Source: Phoronis australis (Eukaryota > Phoronida > Phoronidae). Taken from it: 64,000 nucleotides of DNA. The stretch covers positions 672,995 to 736,994 of the forward strand of contig NMRA01000013.1 in NCBI GenBank assembly GCA_002633005.1, read 5' to 3'. The notes beneath the pieces were generated by a model, which was given only the letters and a program-made list of their open reading frames with translations, did not search any database and was not told the DNA's origin. Shown here in pieces: positions 51,801 to 57,334 of this stretch (position 1 is its first letter; each line of letters starts with the position of its first letter). A program made the position numbers and the translations under genes.

Positions 51801-54800
51801 GGTGCTCGAATTCCTGACGATGTGGACTTTTTGGTAACAAAAAACGGGCGGACTAAAAAAAAAAAAAAAAAAAACGGGAGCACCACCGTGAATTGCGCGT
51901 TTGTGCTTGTTTAGTGGACATTTGTCTCACCTCACTTTTTGTTCCCCAAAGGACGGACCTTTTGCCCACTTCGCCCCCCCCCCCCCCCCGGGTGCGCGCA
52001 TGGAACGTGANCCCCCCTGGGTGCGCGCATGCACATTCACCATAATATATTTCTACCTAGCGGATATGTACTACGATAACAGGACACTCTAAGCTCAGTT
52101 ATTCAGTTCACGTTAACTTTCACTTTCGCGTAAAAATTTAGCTGTTGCGAAACCCATTTTTGTTACTGTATCGTGAATCGGTGAAAAACAAAGATTATTA
52201 ACATAGAGAAGAAAGCGAGCTAAAGATATACCCTTGAAGTGCACTCCTTTTACTACATAGGAATGAAGAAGACATGTTTTCACTAGGGACATATTGTTTC
52301 GATTTTGAGAATAATTTTTGGAAATAATTAAACTGGGTGTCGTGAATTACGTAAAATTTGAGCACGTGTAGGAGTATTGAATGATCTATGGTATCAAAAA
52401 CTTTGCTCAAGTCGATAAAAATTTGTAAGGGTGTATAACAGTTGTTGTGATAATTATAAACTTTGTTAACTAGGCAAAGTACGGGGAATTCTGTTGAGTG
52501 ATTCAGTCTAAAGTCACAAGAAGTATAGGACGATCCGGAATACACAGCGACACTTGATTCTCGCAGTGCTGCAGTAGCCGTTGAACAGTTCGATGCCACC
52601 CAAGTTTTACTACTGTGCTGTGGGCTGCAACTCCAACCTCAGAAATTTGGATAAACTTGAGAAATATCCGAGGATGTCATTTTCCCGCACATCATTTCCA
52701 GAATCATCCCTGCGTTTCTAAAACAAGGCCAATGTAACAACCCGTTTTCCTACCACCAAGACAAAGGAGACTTTTAGCCGAGACCGTCCTATTGTTTGTT
52801 AAGTAAGAAAATCAATGTTAACAGAATTTTTAAAGAAAACGAGCAACACGGGAGTCTTTAACTCTTTCGATCTTCTTTGTCCAATTCTTTTTTATACATC
52901 GGTACAATTTTGCTATTTTCAATGAGTAAGCTACTATTCCTGTATGTAGTGATTGCCTTAATATTTGTGCAATTGTTTTGGAAAGCCTAAAGCATGATTT
53001 AATTAAGTTGCTGGAAAGACTGTCATGGAAAACCCTGCTATAATTACTTAGATTTCACGTAGTTTCGATTTCTTCTTCAGTGTCTGAGTGCAAAAGTAAG
53101 GATGGACGGTCTCGATACTTGAGATATGAACTTGATTTAGGCATTGCTCCCGTTCTAAAGGCTTGATCCCAAGGCCCCAAAATGAATAAAGTTGTTAGGT
53201 GCCGATTTGACACAGGTTTTAGTTATTGCCACTTGTAGACTTGAGAAATTGTTAAACATGTTAGCGCGAGTAATTAGCTGGCTTAGAATTTTGTTATATG
53301 ATTTACAACCTCGTTTTAGGTTGATGTCTTCCCGTGTGTGGGGTGAGTTTTAATTTTTATATAGTTTGTCTCTGGATTTTTTGATAACCTGGGTCATCCA
53401 TTTGCAAACTTTTCAAAAGTTTTATACCGGATCGGTAAGAATATTCACCATATAAAACAATAAATTAGTGATATTTACGCAAGGAACACGATCGAACGTC
53501 GATGTCAACAACATTTCAGTTTCCGACTTCTTTAGCTTGGCGACAAGCAACAAGAAACACTGGATTTGTAAGGACACGGGTACTTATTAAGTTCAGAGAT
53601 TGTACCTGTGTATAGGTGATTTGATATAAAGCGCGCTGTACAAACGAACATACATGTAACGCGACCCAAGGACAGCGCTTCGATAAATAACTCACTAATC
53701 AGATCAGAAAAAAAACGCGCGTGATCAAGATTGCGCAGACGACGAAATCTACGGAGCCAGGCTACTGAGACTAATATAAGTCTTTCGATTTGTCAGGTTC
53801 TCTCATTTCCGAATATTTTTCATTATTTGAATTGGTCAGCAAAAATTGGCCAAGATGTGACATTGTGATATAAGCGATTCGTTTTTGTGAACTTTTAAGT
53901 AAACAAGCTAGCCAAGCTGTGGTGTAGTGATAAGAGCTGTAAGCCATACATAACGTCTAGTAATCAGCAGAGAGGCAAGCGCCTCCCATTCATGAAGTTT
54001 GTGGATAGCGCCCCTTACTGAAGCAAGTTATTGGCTAAGCGCTCTGTAGGAAGTGAGCTTTTTCATGCTTAAAACCTTTATTTACCAGAAATCATATTGT
54101 TGAATATGGATGGGGCAGGGTGGCCTCAGCTACATGTCATTACAATATAAATAACAATACAAAATACATAACAAATAATTACTTTAGAGGAAACTCCTAG
54201 TGACTGGGCTTAAAATTAAAATGAAATTACTATTACTATAAGAGGGTAGATACCAAAGGAAGGGAAGGACTTTCATATACACATTTACACTCTAACCTGC
54301 TCGGATTGAAAAATTAAGTTAGTATTTACGCTAATCGAAACTTATGGGAACTCGACTCCCGCCTTATGTATTGAGGTTTCTGCGGGAACCTCGCCGACTT
54401 TAAAAAATTAAAAAGTTAATAGTAAAATAATGCGAACACAAACAGGGCTGAAAGTTACAAATGTTTATTATTATAAGTAATGTTTTTCGACTGACGAAAG
54501 TCATGCTGTTGTTTTAACAAGATGAAAGTACTGTAGGCAACGTCCATTGTCTCAAACAGTAAAACTGTCATGTTTCAGACACCTGTCTCTGTGACGTATA
54601 AGTTATAGTGAGCAAGGGTATATATGGTATTGAAGACTTCACTTTGTTTTCCGAGAAAGCAAACTAGAAAGTTATATAACGACGGTTCAATACGCAATTT
54701 AAAAAGTTTATTTAAGAAATAATGTAGGGAATGCCATAGATGTTTCAAACAGAAGCAGTTTAAAAAATATGGAGAGAAGCCTGAACCTCGCCACAGTAGG

Positions 54801-57334
54801 CATTGGTCGGTTTATGATATACTGAAAAATGCTAATGTCTTGTTTGTGTATATTCTTTTGTGAATAAAAAATATTTAAACATTGTCAAATGAGGGTTTAA
54901 GGGCAGAATGACAAGAAAATGTATATTTATTTCACCACTTTGCGCTGGACATGTCCCCATCAGCATTTAACCACAACTCGAGCCCGAAATTGACACGATG
55001 CCAAAAAAATGCCGATAGCCTGTAGAGCAAACATTTCTCAGAACGTGCTACAGCCTTAGTTCGCAATGGAATTGTGCAGGTTTATGCAAAGTTTCGGGTC
55101 CCTAGATCAAGTGGGAAAAAAGAATTATTGGCAAAAGTTTTAGACATGTTTAGGGAGAATCAGACTGCACTACGTCATGGTAAGCGTAGCTACGACAAAA
55201 ATGTCTACCACACAGAGTACTGGAGGTATCACGCTGCTTCCTACACAAAATAAACACATGTTATTTTTGGCCAATTTTTGTTGAGCTTTGAATATAAAAT
55301 AACCTTTTCACGTATTAAAAACACAAAAGGGGGATGTTCTTAGATCTATTTGTCTCCAATAACCGGACAGGAATGTCGATTGATTGGAGAAAGTACGCAC
55401 GACTTGTGTGCTGCACGTGTAATGGGTTGCTATGAGTGTAACAGTACACCTGGGCCCGGTCTCCAATCTTTTTACTCGAAATGGAACTCGAAATTAGGTT
55501 TGGCATTTTCTACTCTACTCTTGGGCGAACTCAAGATAAGTGTCTATTATTCTATGCTCGAGTACACAATAACTTACATAGATAATTTATTACCCTTAGT
55601 TCACAGTTTGTAAACCCAACATTAAAGCAATAAGTTCGAGTTTGAACTCGAAATTTCGAGTTTTTACTCGAGTTTGTAGCACGAATATAAGGGTCTTCAA
55701 GGGCAAACTTGAACTAGAAACTCTTATGCATAAACTATAATGTATTCGAGCAGATTTTGATAACCAATTATCTTAAGTTCGCACAAAAGGAGCAGAGAAA
55801 TTGCCAAAAATAGTTTCGAGTTCGTTTTGAGTACAAAGATTAGAGACCGGGCCCAGGCGTGCGTTTCGCAGAATTGAGAATCTCGCGGAAACGCAAGCAC
55901 GCAAGATATCAGTAGATCTGAAGCACTGGTGACCAGACTGACCTCCTTTAGTCTTGCGCCTACGAAACTAAACTCTCCAGGTTTGTTGCTTACTTGTGTA
56001 GAATGAGTTACAATTTCTATCGGTATAAATAAGTTTGGAGAATAAAGTCACGTGAACGAGTCCATTTAGAGCCAAAGTACCTTTCACCACTTCAATGGCG
56101 CTAGCCACAATACTAATGCCCGCATTTACCAGCCGAAGTGTGTTAATTTTGCAACCAGAATGTTCAATGAACTGATTCTAGAATTTAATTTCTTTTTCAT
56201 TTTTCCTCCTATCTGGCGAAAGGCAATTTTGAAAACCACTGTTTCAACAGTTAAAACAGCTGGCCTGGTACGAATTCAATTTGTAAATGAAATGTATTGA
56301 CTTTTCATACGCGACTTCGCCACCAACTATATTATCTCCATATCAGGGTCTCGTTTATTGTACCGGGAGTATGTAATTAGTGATTTAGTGTGCAACCTTC
56401 AAAATATTTCCATTGTTTTCAGCAGCTGAGAACACAGGCTTATCTGGATTTGATTGTCCTGGGGCATATGACATAGTCCGAATGTAGGCATAGGAGAAAT
56501 TTCCCATCCCCCTGATAGCCACAATCGCACCCCCCCCCCACCGGGTGGGCATCGATTTCATGTCCCTTATTTTACGTCTTTCAAGGATTTTTCATGGGAT
56601 GGCCTCCAACTTCCAATTACGTCTATGGCCAAGGACACTGTGTTTCATCAATGTAAAAACGTGTCGCTAAAATAGGGATACGTTACGGCTTCGCATGCAT
56701 GTGCGCTCTGTCATTTTTAATTGTCCAACTTTACAAAAAATTAACTTAGAGGCTATTGAACGTCGACGGCCATTGTGCTGATGTAATTAACACTGGCAAT
56801 GAAATTTAAACTTAAAAATTGCGTAATTTAGAATTAAAAAATTCTGCTCGTCTTAAAAATGATGTCATGTTGAAACATCTTTTGGGCCCGTATTCGTAAA
56901 AGTTTCTCTTAGAATTGGTTTTATGAAGTGTCTTGCACCGCCTGTGAAAAGGTTGCTAATTCGGCCATCTCTAACCCAGGAATGTGATTTTATGTAAAAC
57001 TGTTTCCACACAACTTACCCCTACAGTCTCGTCCCCAGTAACCATGGCAACACCTGGGCTTGATTTCGGTTTTGAGACAGTTTCTCTGACACCCGCGAAC
57101 TCTGATAGTGATTATAGGTAGTTGGAACGTACAGTTTTGAATTGTATCCAATGTGCTGTTGTCTACTTCAGATGTACCCTCTGGACATCGGTCAGGGACA
57201 CGGGCACAAATAGTACACCGCGTAGGCGTCAGATACGTGATGGAGTGGTTGCAAAAACCCTCGGTTCTTGTACGGTGTAATATACACGTGAGCGATGCTA
57301 CAAGCAACAAAACGCAACTATTCCCAAACGCCAT
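15702..57334 (-). CDS. STAB2: Stabilin-like scavenger receptor gene, 5' half (13 exons assembled)
   Basis: Stabilins are large type I membrane scavenger receptors that bind and endocytose ligands such as hyaluronan and modified proteins. The spliced model (exons listed separately) gives 673 in-frame codons: signal peptide, Cys-rich module ending RCCHGYWGRDC (about residues 25-105), EGF modules (106-361), FAS1-1 (362-515), FAS1-2 (516-660), and a first Cys of the next module. This matches the N-terminal repeat block of vertebrate STAB1 and STAB2 domain by domain. All junctions have GT/AG ends and compatible phases. The gene runs off the left side; later EGF/FAS1 blocks, link domain and membrane segment are not in the window. 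I cannot tell STAB1 from STAB2; the symbol is nominal. Exons 5-7 and 12 are each present twice. Confidence 0.9.
15858..17050. other. Stabilin intron; nothing recognised
   Basis: AT-rich intron. Weak inverted similarity between about 16213-16290 and 16975-17000 (TCTGATTTATGAAA / TTTCTGACTTAAAG) may be an old MITE, but it is not clear enough to call. Confidence 0.4.
17051..18806. repeat. Segmental duplication 1, left copy (holds exon 12 copy 1)
   Basis: Near-identical to 20716-22723 in the same orientation, with scattered substitutions and small indels. It starts at CAGATGTAAGCCATA in both. It lacks the roughly 240-bp insertion seen in the other copy and ends where a TIR repeat begins. Confidence 0.93.
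17881..17961 (-). CDS. STAB2: Stabilin exon 12, copy 1 (duplicate)
   Basis: Encodes the same 27 residues as 21773-21853; the two differ only by two synonymous changes (CTG/TTG and ATT/ATA). Splice sites are intact. Being 81 bp and phase 0 to 0, inclusion of both copies would keep the frame but insert a 27-residue repeat into FAS1-2, which should disturb the fold. Either copy alone gives the full model. Confidence 0.8.
18812..20395 (+). mobile_element. Non-autonomous TIR repeat with CTCF-like words, copy iii
   Basis: Starts AAGAGCAACGCGGAGCGTTG and ATGCGCCCACAA; ends TATGTGGGCGCATAAAAA. The interior has at least nine CCACTAG(N)GGC-like words (about 19192, 19217, 19355, 19512, 19657, 19805, 19965, 20036, 20182), with local duplications (the 19192/19217 pair; 19965-20035 repeated at 20036-20105). 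A GGACGGACGGACGG minisatellite precedes the end. It is longer than copy i because subunits were re-duplicated. Confidence 0.8.
20396..20715. other. Spacer; part matches the right side of the N gap in reverse
   Basis: 20402-20491 is the reverse complement of about 34302-34400, including the GTATCACGTGACAAC E-box region. This is a dispersed repeat of unknown type. Confidence 0.65.
21017..21256 (-). mobile_element. Insertion with hAT-like end (CAGGGCTTAACAT...)
   Basis: Present in only one copy of the duplication. The reverse complement of its right end begins CAGGGCTTAACAT and has repeated ACTTGCCC words. The right part of the element at 34513-34653 has the same plan (CAGGGCTCAACACTAAC with ACTTGCCCG words). 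A short non-autonomous hAT-type element is likely. Confidence 0.55.
21773..21853 (-). CDS. STAB2: Stabilin exon 12, copy 2: FAS1-2 short exon
   Basis: An 81-bp exon, phase 0 to 0, with AG acceptor and GTATGA donor. It encodes ALALDMVDMTRLRTIGHSAF and then DIRITSL, which fills the FAS1-2 gap between exon 11 and exon 13 (the stretch with L..L in which a Thr/Ile strand follows). I found it by looking for the missing part of the fold. The duplicate at 17881-17961 encodes the same protein. Confidence 0.82.
22724..23708. other. Stabilin intron 11; nothing recognised
   Basis: AT-rich intron next to the exon 11 donor, with no supported repeat. Confidence 0.5.
23709..23945 (-). CDS. STAB2: Stabilin exon 11: FAS1-2, main part
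   Basis: A 237-bp exon, phase 0 to 0, donor GTACGT. It encodes KTLAEMIQSDGRYNRFESLL, the H1 box LTIFAPNNAALDSL, and then TLDYLLSPDGKGKLMALV and THIVNGTQ. TLDYLLSP and the LV..HIV helix are strongly stabilin-like. The FAS1 fold is completed by exons 12 and 13. Confidence 0.93.
24180..24880 (-). mobile_element. tRNA-related SINE split by a TIR element
   Basis: Removing 24297-24808 and one target copy leaves a minus-strand sequence with an A-box-like TGGTCTAGTGTGTCGAGTG and a B box GTGGGTTCAAATCCCAC (perfect 5-bp T stem, 7-nt loop), as in RNA polymerase III SINE heads. The anticodon arm does not fold, so it is not a tRNA gene. The limits of the body are approximate. Confidence 0.65.
24297..24808. 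mobile_element. CAGGG-TIR element with 6-bp TSD, copy 1 (512 bp)
   Basis: Ends CAGGGCTTGGAA and TTCCAAGCCCTG (perfect inverted ends) flanked by TAGACC at 24291-24296 and 24809-24814. It is non-coding and inserted in the SINE. Ends of CAG..CTG type are usual in hAT elements, but the 6-bp duplication is shorter than the common 8 bp. Confidence 0.88.
24881..26120. other. Stabilin intron 10; nothing recognised
   Basis: No supported feature. Short open frames show no domain. Confidence 0.5.
26121..26560 (+). mobile_element. Degenerate fragment of the CTCF-word TIR repeat
   Basis: Diverged subunits with TGGTCATTAGATGGTGCAG and AATAGGTGGCACTAGTAG words and the same connecting phrases. No intact ends. 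Confidence 0.55.
26677..26814 (-). CDS. STAB2: Stabilin exon 10: end of FAS1-1
   Basis: A 138-bp exon, phase 0 to 0. It ends FAS1-1 with KIMRADVMASNGVIQITNNL, the H2 box (D..ASNG.I..I) of FAS1 domains, then MDPKISWDKS leading into FAS1-2. Splice sites are TTTGCAG and GTGAGT. Confidence 0.92.
27002..27249. mobile_element. CAGGG-TIR element, short diverged copy 3
   Basis: Begins CAGGGCTTGGAATAACCAAT and ends AAAATTCCCTG, bordered by AACTTA / AACTAA (one mismatch in a 6-bp repeat). Only the ends resemble the two longer copies. Confidence 0.6.
27250..27967. other. Stabilin intron 9; nothing recognised
   Basis: No supported repeat or exon. Confidence 0.5.
27968..28120 (-). CDS. STAB2: Stabilin exon 9: FAS1-1, middle part
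   Basis: A 153-bp exon, phase 0 to 0, acceptor CAG, donor GTGAGT. It encodes LSRLGTDVELARHFINQHLI and then YTLQGTAAKVNIRR. The RHFINQHLI segment is the FAS1 (YH)-like helix, and YTLQG the following strand with L.G. Confidence 0.92.
28121..28758. other. Stabilin intron 8; nothing recognised
   Basis: AT-rich intron without supported feature. Confidence 0.5.
28759..28929 (-). CDS. STAB2: Stabilin exon 8: FAS1-1, first part
   Basis: A 171-bp exon, phase 0 to 0, donor GTGAGT. It encodes VLQDLNTGDPQLRGQ, then a hydrophobic helix and LVSLTLFAPTDAGF, the H1 box of a FAS1 domain (TLFAPTD). It aligns with the start of FAS1-1 of vertebrate stabilins, directly after the CYGN/CVGH EGF end. FAS1 domains are cell-adhesion and ligand-binding folds. 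Confidence 0.93.
29099..29527. mobile_element. MITE with about 57-bp terminal inverted repeats
   Basis: The left end CAGTGGCCGGTTGCATGAAA and the reverse complement of the right end CAGTGCCGGGTTGCATGAAA match over about 57 bp (including AGTCCCAAATA and CTAAGTTCCCTAAATC). The core is non-coding. No clear target duplication was seen, so the superfamily is open. Confidence 0.85.
30291..30790. mobile_element. CAGGG-TIR element with 6-bp TSD, copy 2 (500 bp)
   Basis: Same ends and body as 24297-24808. Flanked by AATCAT at 30285-30290 and 30791-30796. The sister duplicate shows the empty site with one AATCAT at 35161-35166, which proves the boundaries. Confidence 0.95.
30964..31215. repeat. Three tandem 84-bp units overlapping the exon 7B donor
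   Basis: Units start at 30964, 31048 and 31132 (AATGAGAACTGATGGGGCT). Copy A has a single unit. 84 is divisible by three, so a 28-residue periodic frame is open on both strands; this is a by-product of the period. Confidence 0.95.
31198..31258 (-). CDS. STAB2: Stabilin exon 7, copy B, donor at edge of an 84-bp tandem repeat
   Basis: A second copy of exon 7, 61 bp, with a Gln to Arg change (CQC to CRC) and donor GTATAG instead of GTAAAG. The donor and last 17 or so exon bases are copied again in two further 84-bp units downstream, so three potential donors exist in this copy. Confidence 0.75.
31431..31775 (+). repeat. Dispersed repeat in duplication copy B (pair of 35629-35985)
   Basis: Contains phrases of the TIR-repeat class (GTGTCAAATTTCATCAAAAT, a closing CCACATAAAAAGCAG resembling the ..GCATAAAAA end). 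Both copies belong to the segmental duplication. Confidence 0.45.
31899..32032 (-). CDS. STAB2: Stabilin exon 6, copy B (duplicated segment)
   Basis: A second copy of exon 6, 134 bp. I see one difference from copy A, a synonymous GAT/GAC change. It has the same overlapping GTTAG donors and an intact acceptor. Confidence 0.8.
32323..32519 (-). CDS. STAB2: Stabilin exon 5, copy B (duplicated segment)
   Basis: A second copy of exon 5 with intact acceptor, GTGAGC donor and open frame, four base differences from copy A. It could replace copy A after exon 4 (phase 1). It cannot follow exon 7A, which ends in phase 0; that joint would shift the frame. It is an allelic copy misplaced by assembly, a mutually exclusive cassette, or a non-used duplicate. 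Confidence 0.8.
33041..33435 (-). repeat. Low-copy repeat R, copy 1 (beside N gap)
   Basis: About 400 bp, near-identical to 41953-42358 and distantly similar to 44268-44545. It starts AGCATGCCGTTATTATTGAC and ends with an E-box GTCACGTGACAACAA right at the gap. On the minus strand it has a short conserved frame (RLDLQVGDEVNYPGCVKFLG) and a GTGAGT donor-like site, so it may derive from a gene's 5' end. Confidence 0.8.
33436..34301. other. Assembly gap (866 N)
   Basis: Run of N between the two copies of duplication 2. Open frames crossing it have no meaning. Confidence 1.
34513..34653 (-). mobile_element. Right end of a hAT-like element (left end in gap)
   Basis: The reverse complement begins CAGGGCTCAACACTAACGG and has several ACTTGCCCG words, like the insertion at 21017-21256. 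It abuts the start of duplication copy A exactly. Confidence 0.55.
35397..35457 (-). CDS. STAB2: Stabilin exon 7, copy A: last N-terminal EGF
   Basis: A 61-bp exon, phase 2 to phase 0, donor GTAAAG. It encodes CQCREHYVGDGKKC followed by GHIVQ, the closing half of the EGF that precedes FAS1-1. The same C.C...YVGDG..C ending leads into FAS1-1 in vertebrate stabilins. It ends in phase 0, which fits exon 8 but not exon 5B. Confidence 0.9.
36094..36227 (-). CDS. STAB2: Stabilin exon 6, copy A: EGF end plus EGF start
   Basis: A 134-bp exon, phase 0 to phase 2. It encodes STCRCVEGFEATADGNC (closing the EGF begun in exon 5), then LCVRKPDSCDKNANC and GPLQV. The donor lies in a run of overlapping GTTAG words (GTTAGGTT). 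Only the donor at 36093 gives the phase 2 needed by exon 7; the neighbouring GTs at -5 and +5 would shift the frame. Confidence 0.88.
36491..36687 (-). CDS. STAB2: Stabilin exon 5, copy A: one and a half EGF modules
   Basis: A 197-bp exon entering in phase 1 and leaving in phase 0, donor GTGAGC. It encodes INPCDEKPCNQNATC, then a CECKTGYAGDGYYC calcium-binding-type EGF end, then DPCQTDNGGCPRVFAEC, the start of the next EGF, which is completed by exon 6. It differs from copy B (32323-32519) at four bases: three synonymous and one Thr/Pro change in KTG/KPG. Confidence 0.93.
37191..37844. other. Stabilin intron 4; nothing recognised
   Basis: AT-rich intron. ATGTGGGCGCACAAAAAG at about 37636 resembles the end of the CTCF-word repeat family. 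Confidence 0.45.
37845..39130. mobile_element. TIR DNA element (ends ..CCTAATAAGCGCC), about 1.29 kb
   Basis: The left end TACTGTATTCGGCCTAATAA and the reverse complement of the right end TATCGTATTTGCCCTAATAG continue with GCGCCC in both. Minus-strand frames at 38386-38667 and 38589-39041, and an overlapping frame with GRARVLSNQMLTGNISPG, look protein-like but fragmented; I cannot assign a transposase family. A partial inverted copy of its left half is at about 42361-42827. Confidence 0.75.
39219..39341 (-). CDS. STAB2: Stabilin exon 4: EGF-like module
   Basis: A 123-bp exon, phase 1 to phase 1. It encodes LLTCDSISCDVNAECVQR, an Ala-rich loop, then VCVCKTGFRFVEGVC: six cysteines in EGF spacing, corresponding to the C..L.C...S.C EGF of vertebrate stabilins. 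The usual Gly-Asp-Gly between the last cysteines is replaced by FRFVEG. The donor is GTATGT. A TIR transposon (37845-39130) ends only 88 bp from the donor side. Confidence 0.88.
39342..40879. other. Stabilin intron 3 (right of exon 4); nothing recognised
   Basis: No supported gene or repeat. Confidence 0.5.
40880..41165 (+). repeat. Fragment of the 1.1-kb array unit
   Basis: Carries the phrases GGAATTCTAGTCTACAGTAT, GACAGTGCTAGCTGGGTCA and CCAGCCAGCC.GTGTGCTTGC found in units 1-3 of the left-hand array. Isolated copy. Confidence 0.7.
41166..41952. other. Stabilin intron; nothing recognised
   Basis: No supported feature. Confidence 0.5.
41953..42358 (-). repeat. Low-copy repeat R, copy 2
   Basis: Near-identical to 33041-33435 through the E-box GTCACGTGACAACAA. 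Here no gap follows: it abuts the inverted fragment of the 37845 TIR element. Confidence 0.85.
42361..42827. mobile_element. Inverted partial copy of the 37845-39130 TIR element
   Basis: Reverse-complement similarity to about 37845-38300: shared CGACGCATCAGTCGGC, GAAACTATATTTTTATTCAA-type and TAGGCTACAATAAG phrases, ending ATTAGAGCCAATACAGTA. The 134-codon frame that follows (42790-43194) has no recognised domain. Confidence 0.75.
42828..43962. other. Stabilin intron 3; nothing recognised
   Basis: Two short similar stretches (GAGACGTGGAAAATTTTTC near 43301 and 43505) suggest a small direct repeat. No gene. Confidence 0.45.
43963..44058 (-). CDS. STAB2: Stabilin exon 3: EGF-like module
   Basis: A 96-bp exon, phase 1 to phase 1, donor GTATGA, acceptor CAG. 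It encodes CHCLHGKCDSGINGSG, then NCTCEPAFTGEHCDQ: an EGF module with the stabilin C.C.HG.C..G..G.G.C.C...(F/Y)TG..CD pattern. The exon is too short to have been picked up as an open reading frame on its own. The U2 snRNA gene lies in the intron between this exon and exon 2. Confidence 0.92.
44268..44545 (-). repeat. Low-copy repeat R, diverged copy 3
   Basis: Same order of phrases as copies 1 and 2 (ACACAGTGG-type start, CACTCACCTTGC, CCGTTTAAGTGAAAAACAAT, GTGTCACGTG), with many substitutions. It adjoins the inverted-repeat arm at 44598. Confidence 0.65.
44598..44883 (+). repeat. Large inverted repeat, left arm
   Basis: Reverse complement of 45242-45456, about 90% by eye, with an extra stretch of about 75 bp near 44730-44805. 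Shared words include GGCAATGACCATCGCC, GGCCCGAACCAGAGGCGATG and TCAGTTCCCAAAATCGTGAA. The 129-codon frame here is a product of the repeat. Confidence 0.85.
45242..45456 (-). repeat. Large inverted repeat, right arm
   Basis: Pairs with 44598-44883 across a spacer of about 358 bp. It could form a long hairpin if transcribed, since it lies inside stabilin intron 2. Confidence 0.85.
45457..46783. other. Stabilin intron 2, upstream of U2; nothing recognised
   Basis: Would contain the U2 promoter. No TATA box just upstream, as usual for U2 genes; a proximal sequence element could not be assigned by eye. Confidence 0.45.
46784..46972 (+). ncRNA. RNU2: U2 spliceosomal snRNA gene
   Basis: The first 60 or so bases match the near-invariant metazoan U2 5' end: ATCGCTTCTCGGCCTTTTGG, the branch-site recognition word GTAGTA at 46817-46822, then stem-loop II with CCCCCATTGGGGG. 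The Sm site ATTTTTG lies at 46884-46890, and the conserved 3' hairpin reads GGCCTGGTATTGCAGTACCT. Length (about 189 nt) fits U2. The stem II-III region differs from vertebrates, as expected in invertebrates. A short palindrome CTCCCC...GGGGAG follows the 3' end. The gene sits in stabilin intron 2 on the opposite strand. The sequence looks intact, but I did not identify a proximal sequence element, so activity is inferred. Confidence 0.96.
46973..48877. other. Stabilin intron 2; possible THAP fragment near 47455-47566
   Basis: At 47381-47566 a plus-strand frame includes ESARIIMCDIHFTEWRTRTY and MFPSDD. CxxHF is the THAP second half, but the rest is weak. Otherwise no feature. Confidence 0.3.
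48878..49033 (-). CDS. STAB2: Stabilin exon 2: EGF/laminin-type module
   Basis: A 156-bp exon, phase 1 to phase 1, with AG acceptor and GTAAGT donor. It encodes CPGGPNNTCFGNGKCMDG, then a GNCACEKNFTGTACELC stretch and YGPNCDQ. This is the PGG...G.G.C.DG...G.C.C...F.G..CE.C pattern that follows RCC.G.WG.DC in stabilins. Joining to exon 1 creates the CREC junction. Intron 1 is about 8 kb. Confidence 0.93.
49034..50838. other. Stabilin intron 1; nothing recognised
   Basis: Only short frames without domains. Confidence 0.5.
50839..51050. repeat. Partial relative of the 55449-55857 MITE
   Basis: Repeated ACTCGAAAT / ATTTCGAGT words, GAATTTGAACTCGAAATC, and TTTCGAGTTCGAGTAAAAT followed by GGACCTGGG, in the same order as the complete fold-back element. 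Confidence 0.55.
51051..52197. other. Stabilin intron 1; homopolymers and single N at 52011
   Basis: An A run near 51856-51874 and a C run at 51974-51989, then CCCTGGGTGCGCGCATG-type words twice. A 147-codon minus frame (51154-51597) has no recognised domain. Confidence 0.5.
52198..53450 (-). mobile_element. Second LINE relic, interrupted
   Basis: Minus-strand pieces in order from the right: WMTQVIKKSRDKLYKN (about 53390), YNKILSQLITRANMFNNFSS (about 53260), TGIVAYSLKIAKLYRCIKK (about 52900), then after an interruption FRLNHSTEFPVLCLVNKVYN and QIFIDLSKVFDTIDHSILLH (RT motif A). These are the successive blocks between endonuclease and RT in CR1/Jockey-like LINEs. Multiple frameshifts; motif C is missing. 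Confidence 0.8.
52591..52720 (+). pseudogene. THAP-like zinc-finger fragment inside the LINE relic
   Basis: An ATG at about 52591 opens MPPKFYYCAVGCNSNLRNLD and ends about 42 codons later after MSFSRTSFPESSLRF. The M-P..C-A-V-G-C-N start and F..FP are THAP features; the domain is cut short. Confidence 0.45.
53451..55448. other. Stabilin intron 1; nothing recognised
   Basis: An A-box-like GTGGTGTAGTGATAAGAGC at about 53920 lacks a matching B box, so no tRNA is called. Confidence 0.45.
55449..55857. mobile_element. Fold-back MITE (409 bp, about 45-bp TIRs)
   Basis: The left end CCTGGGCCCGGTCTCCAATC and the reverse complement of the right end CCTGGGCCCGGTCTCTAATC continue matching through ACTCGAAAT-type words. 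The interior is itself palindromic around TTTCGAG/CTCGAAA. No coding and no clear target duplication. Confidence 0.85.
55858..57018. other. Stabilin intron 1, near exon 1; nothing recognised
   Basis: GGGCCCGTATTCGTAAAAG near 56884 resembles an isolated MITE end. A C run is at about 56529. Confidence 0.45.
57019..57334 (-). CDS. STAB2: Stabilin exon 1: signal peptide and first Cys-rich module
   Basis: Encodes residues 1-105 plus one base. The start at 57334 puts a hydrophobic stretch (CVLLLVASLTCIL, residues 7-19) near the N-terminus as a signal peptide. An in-frame ATG at 57382 would add 16 residues and cannot be excluded. After the signal comes a Cys-rich segment with the stabilin signature of a CxxC pair, a CPEG motif and a terminal RCCHGYWGRDC. 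The donor is GTAAGT at 57018-57013 and the exon ends in phase 1. No TATA box was recognised upstream. Confidence 0.92.
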
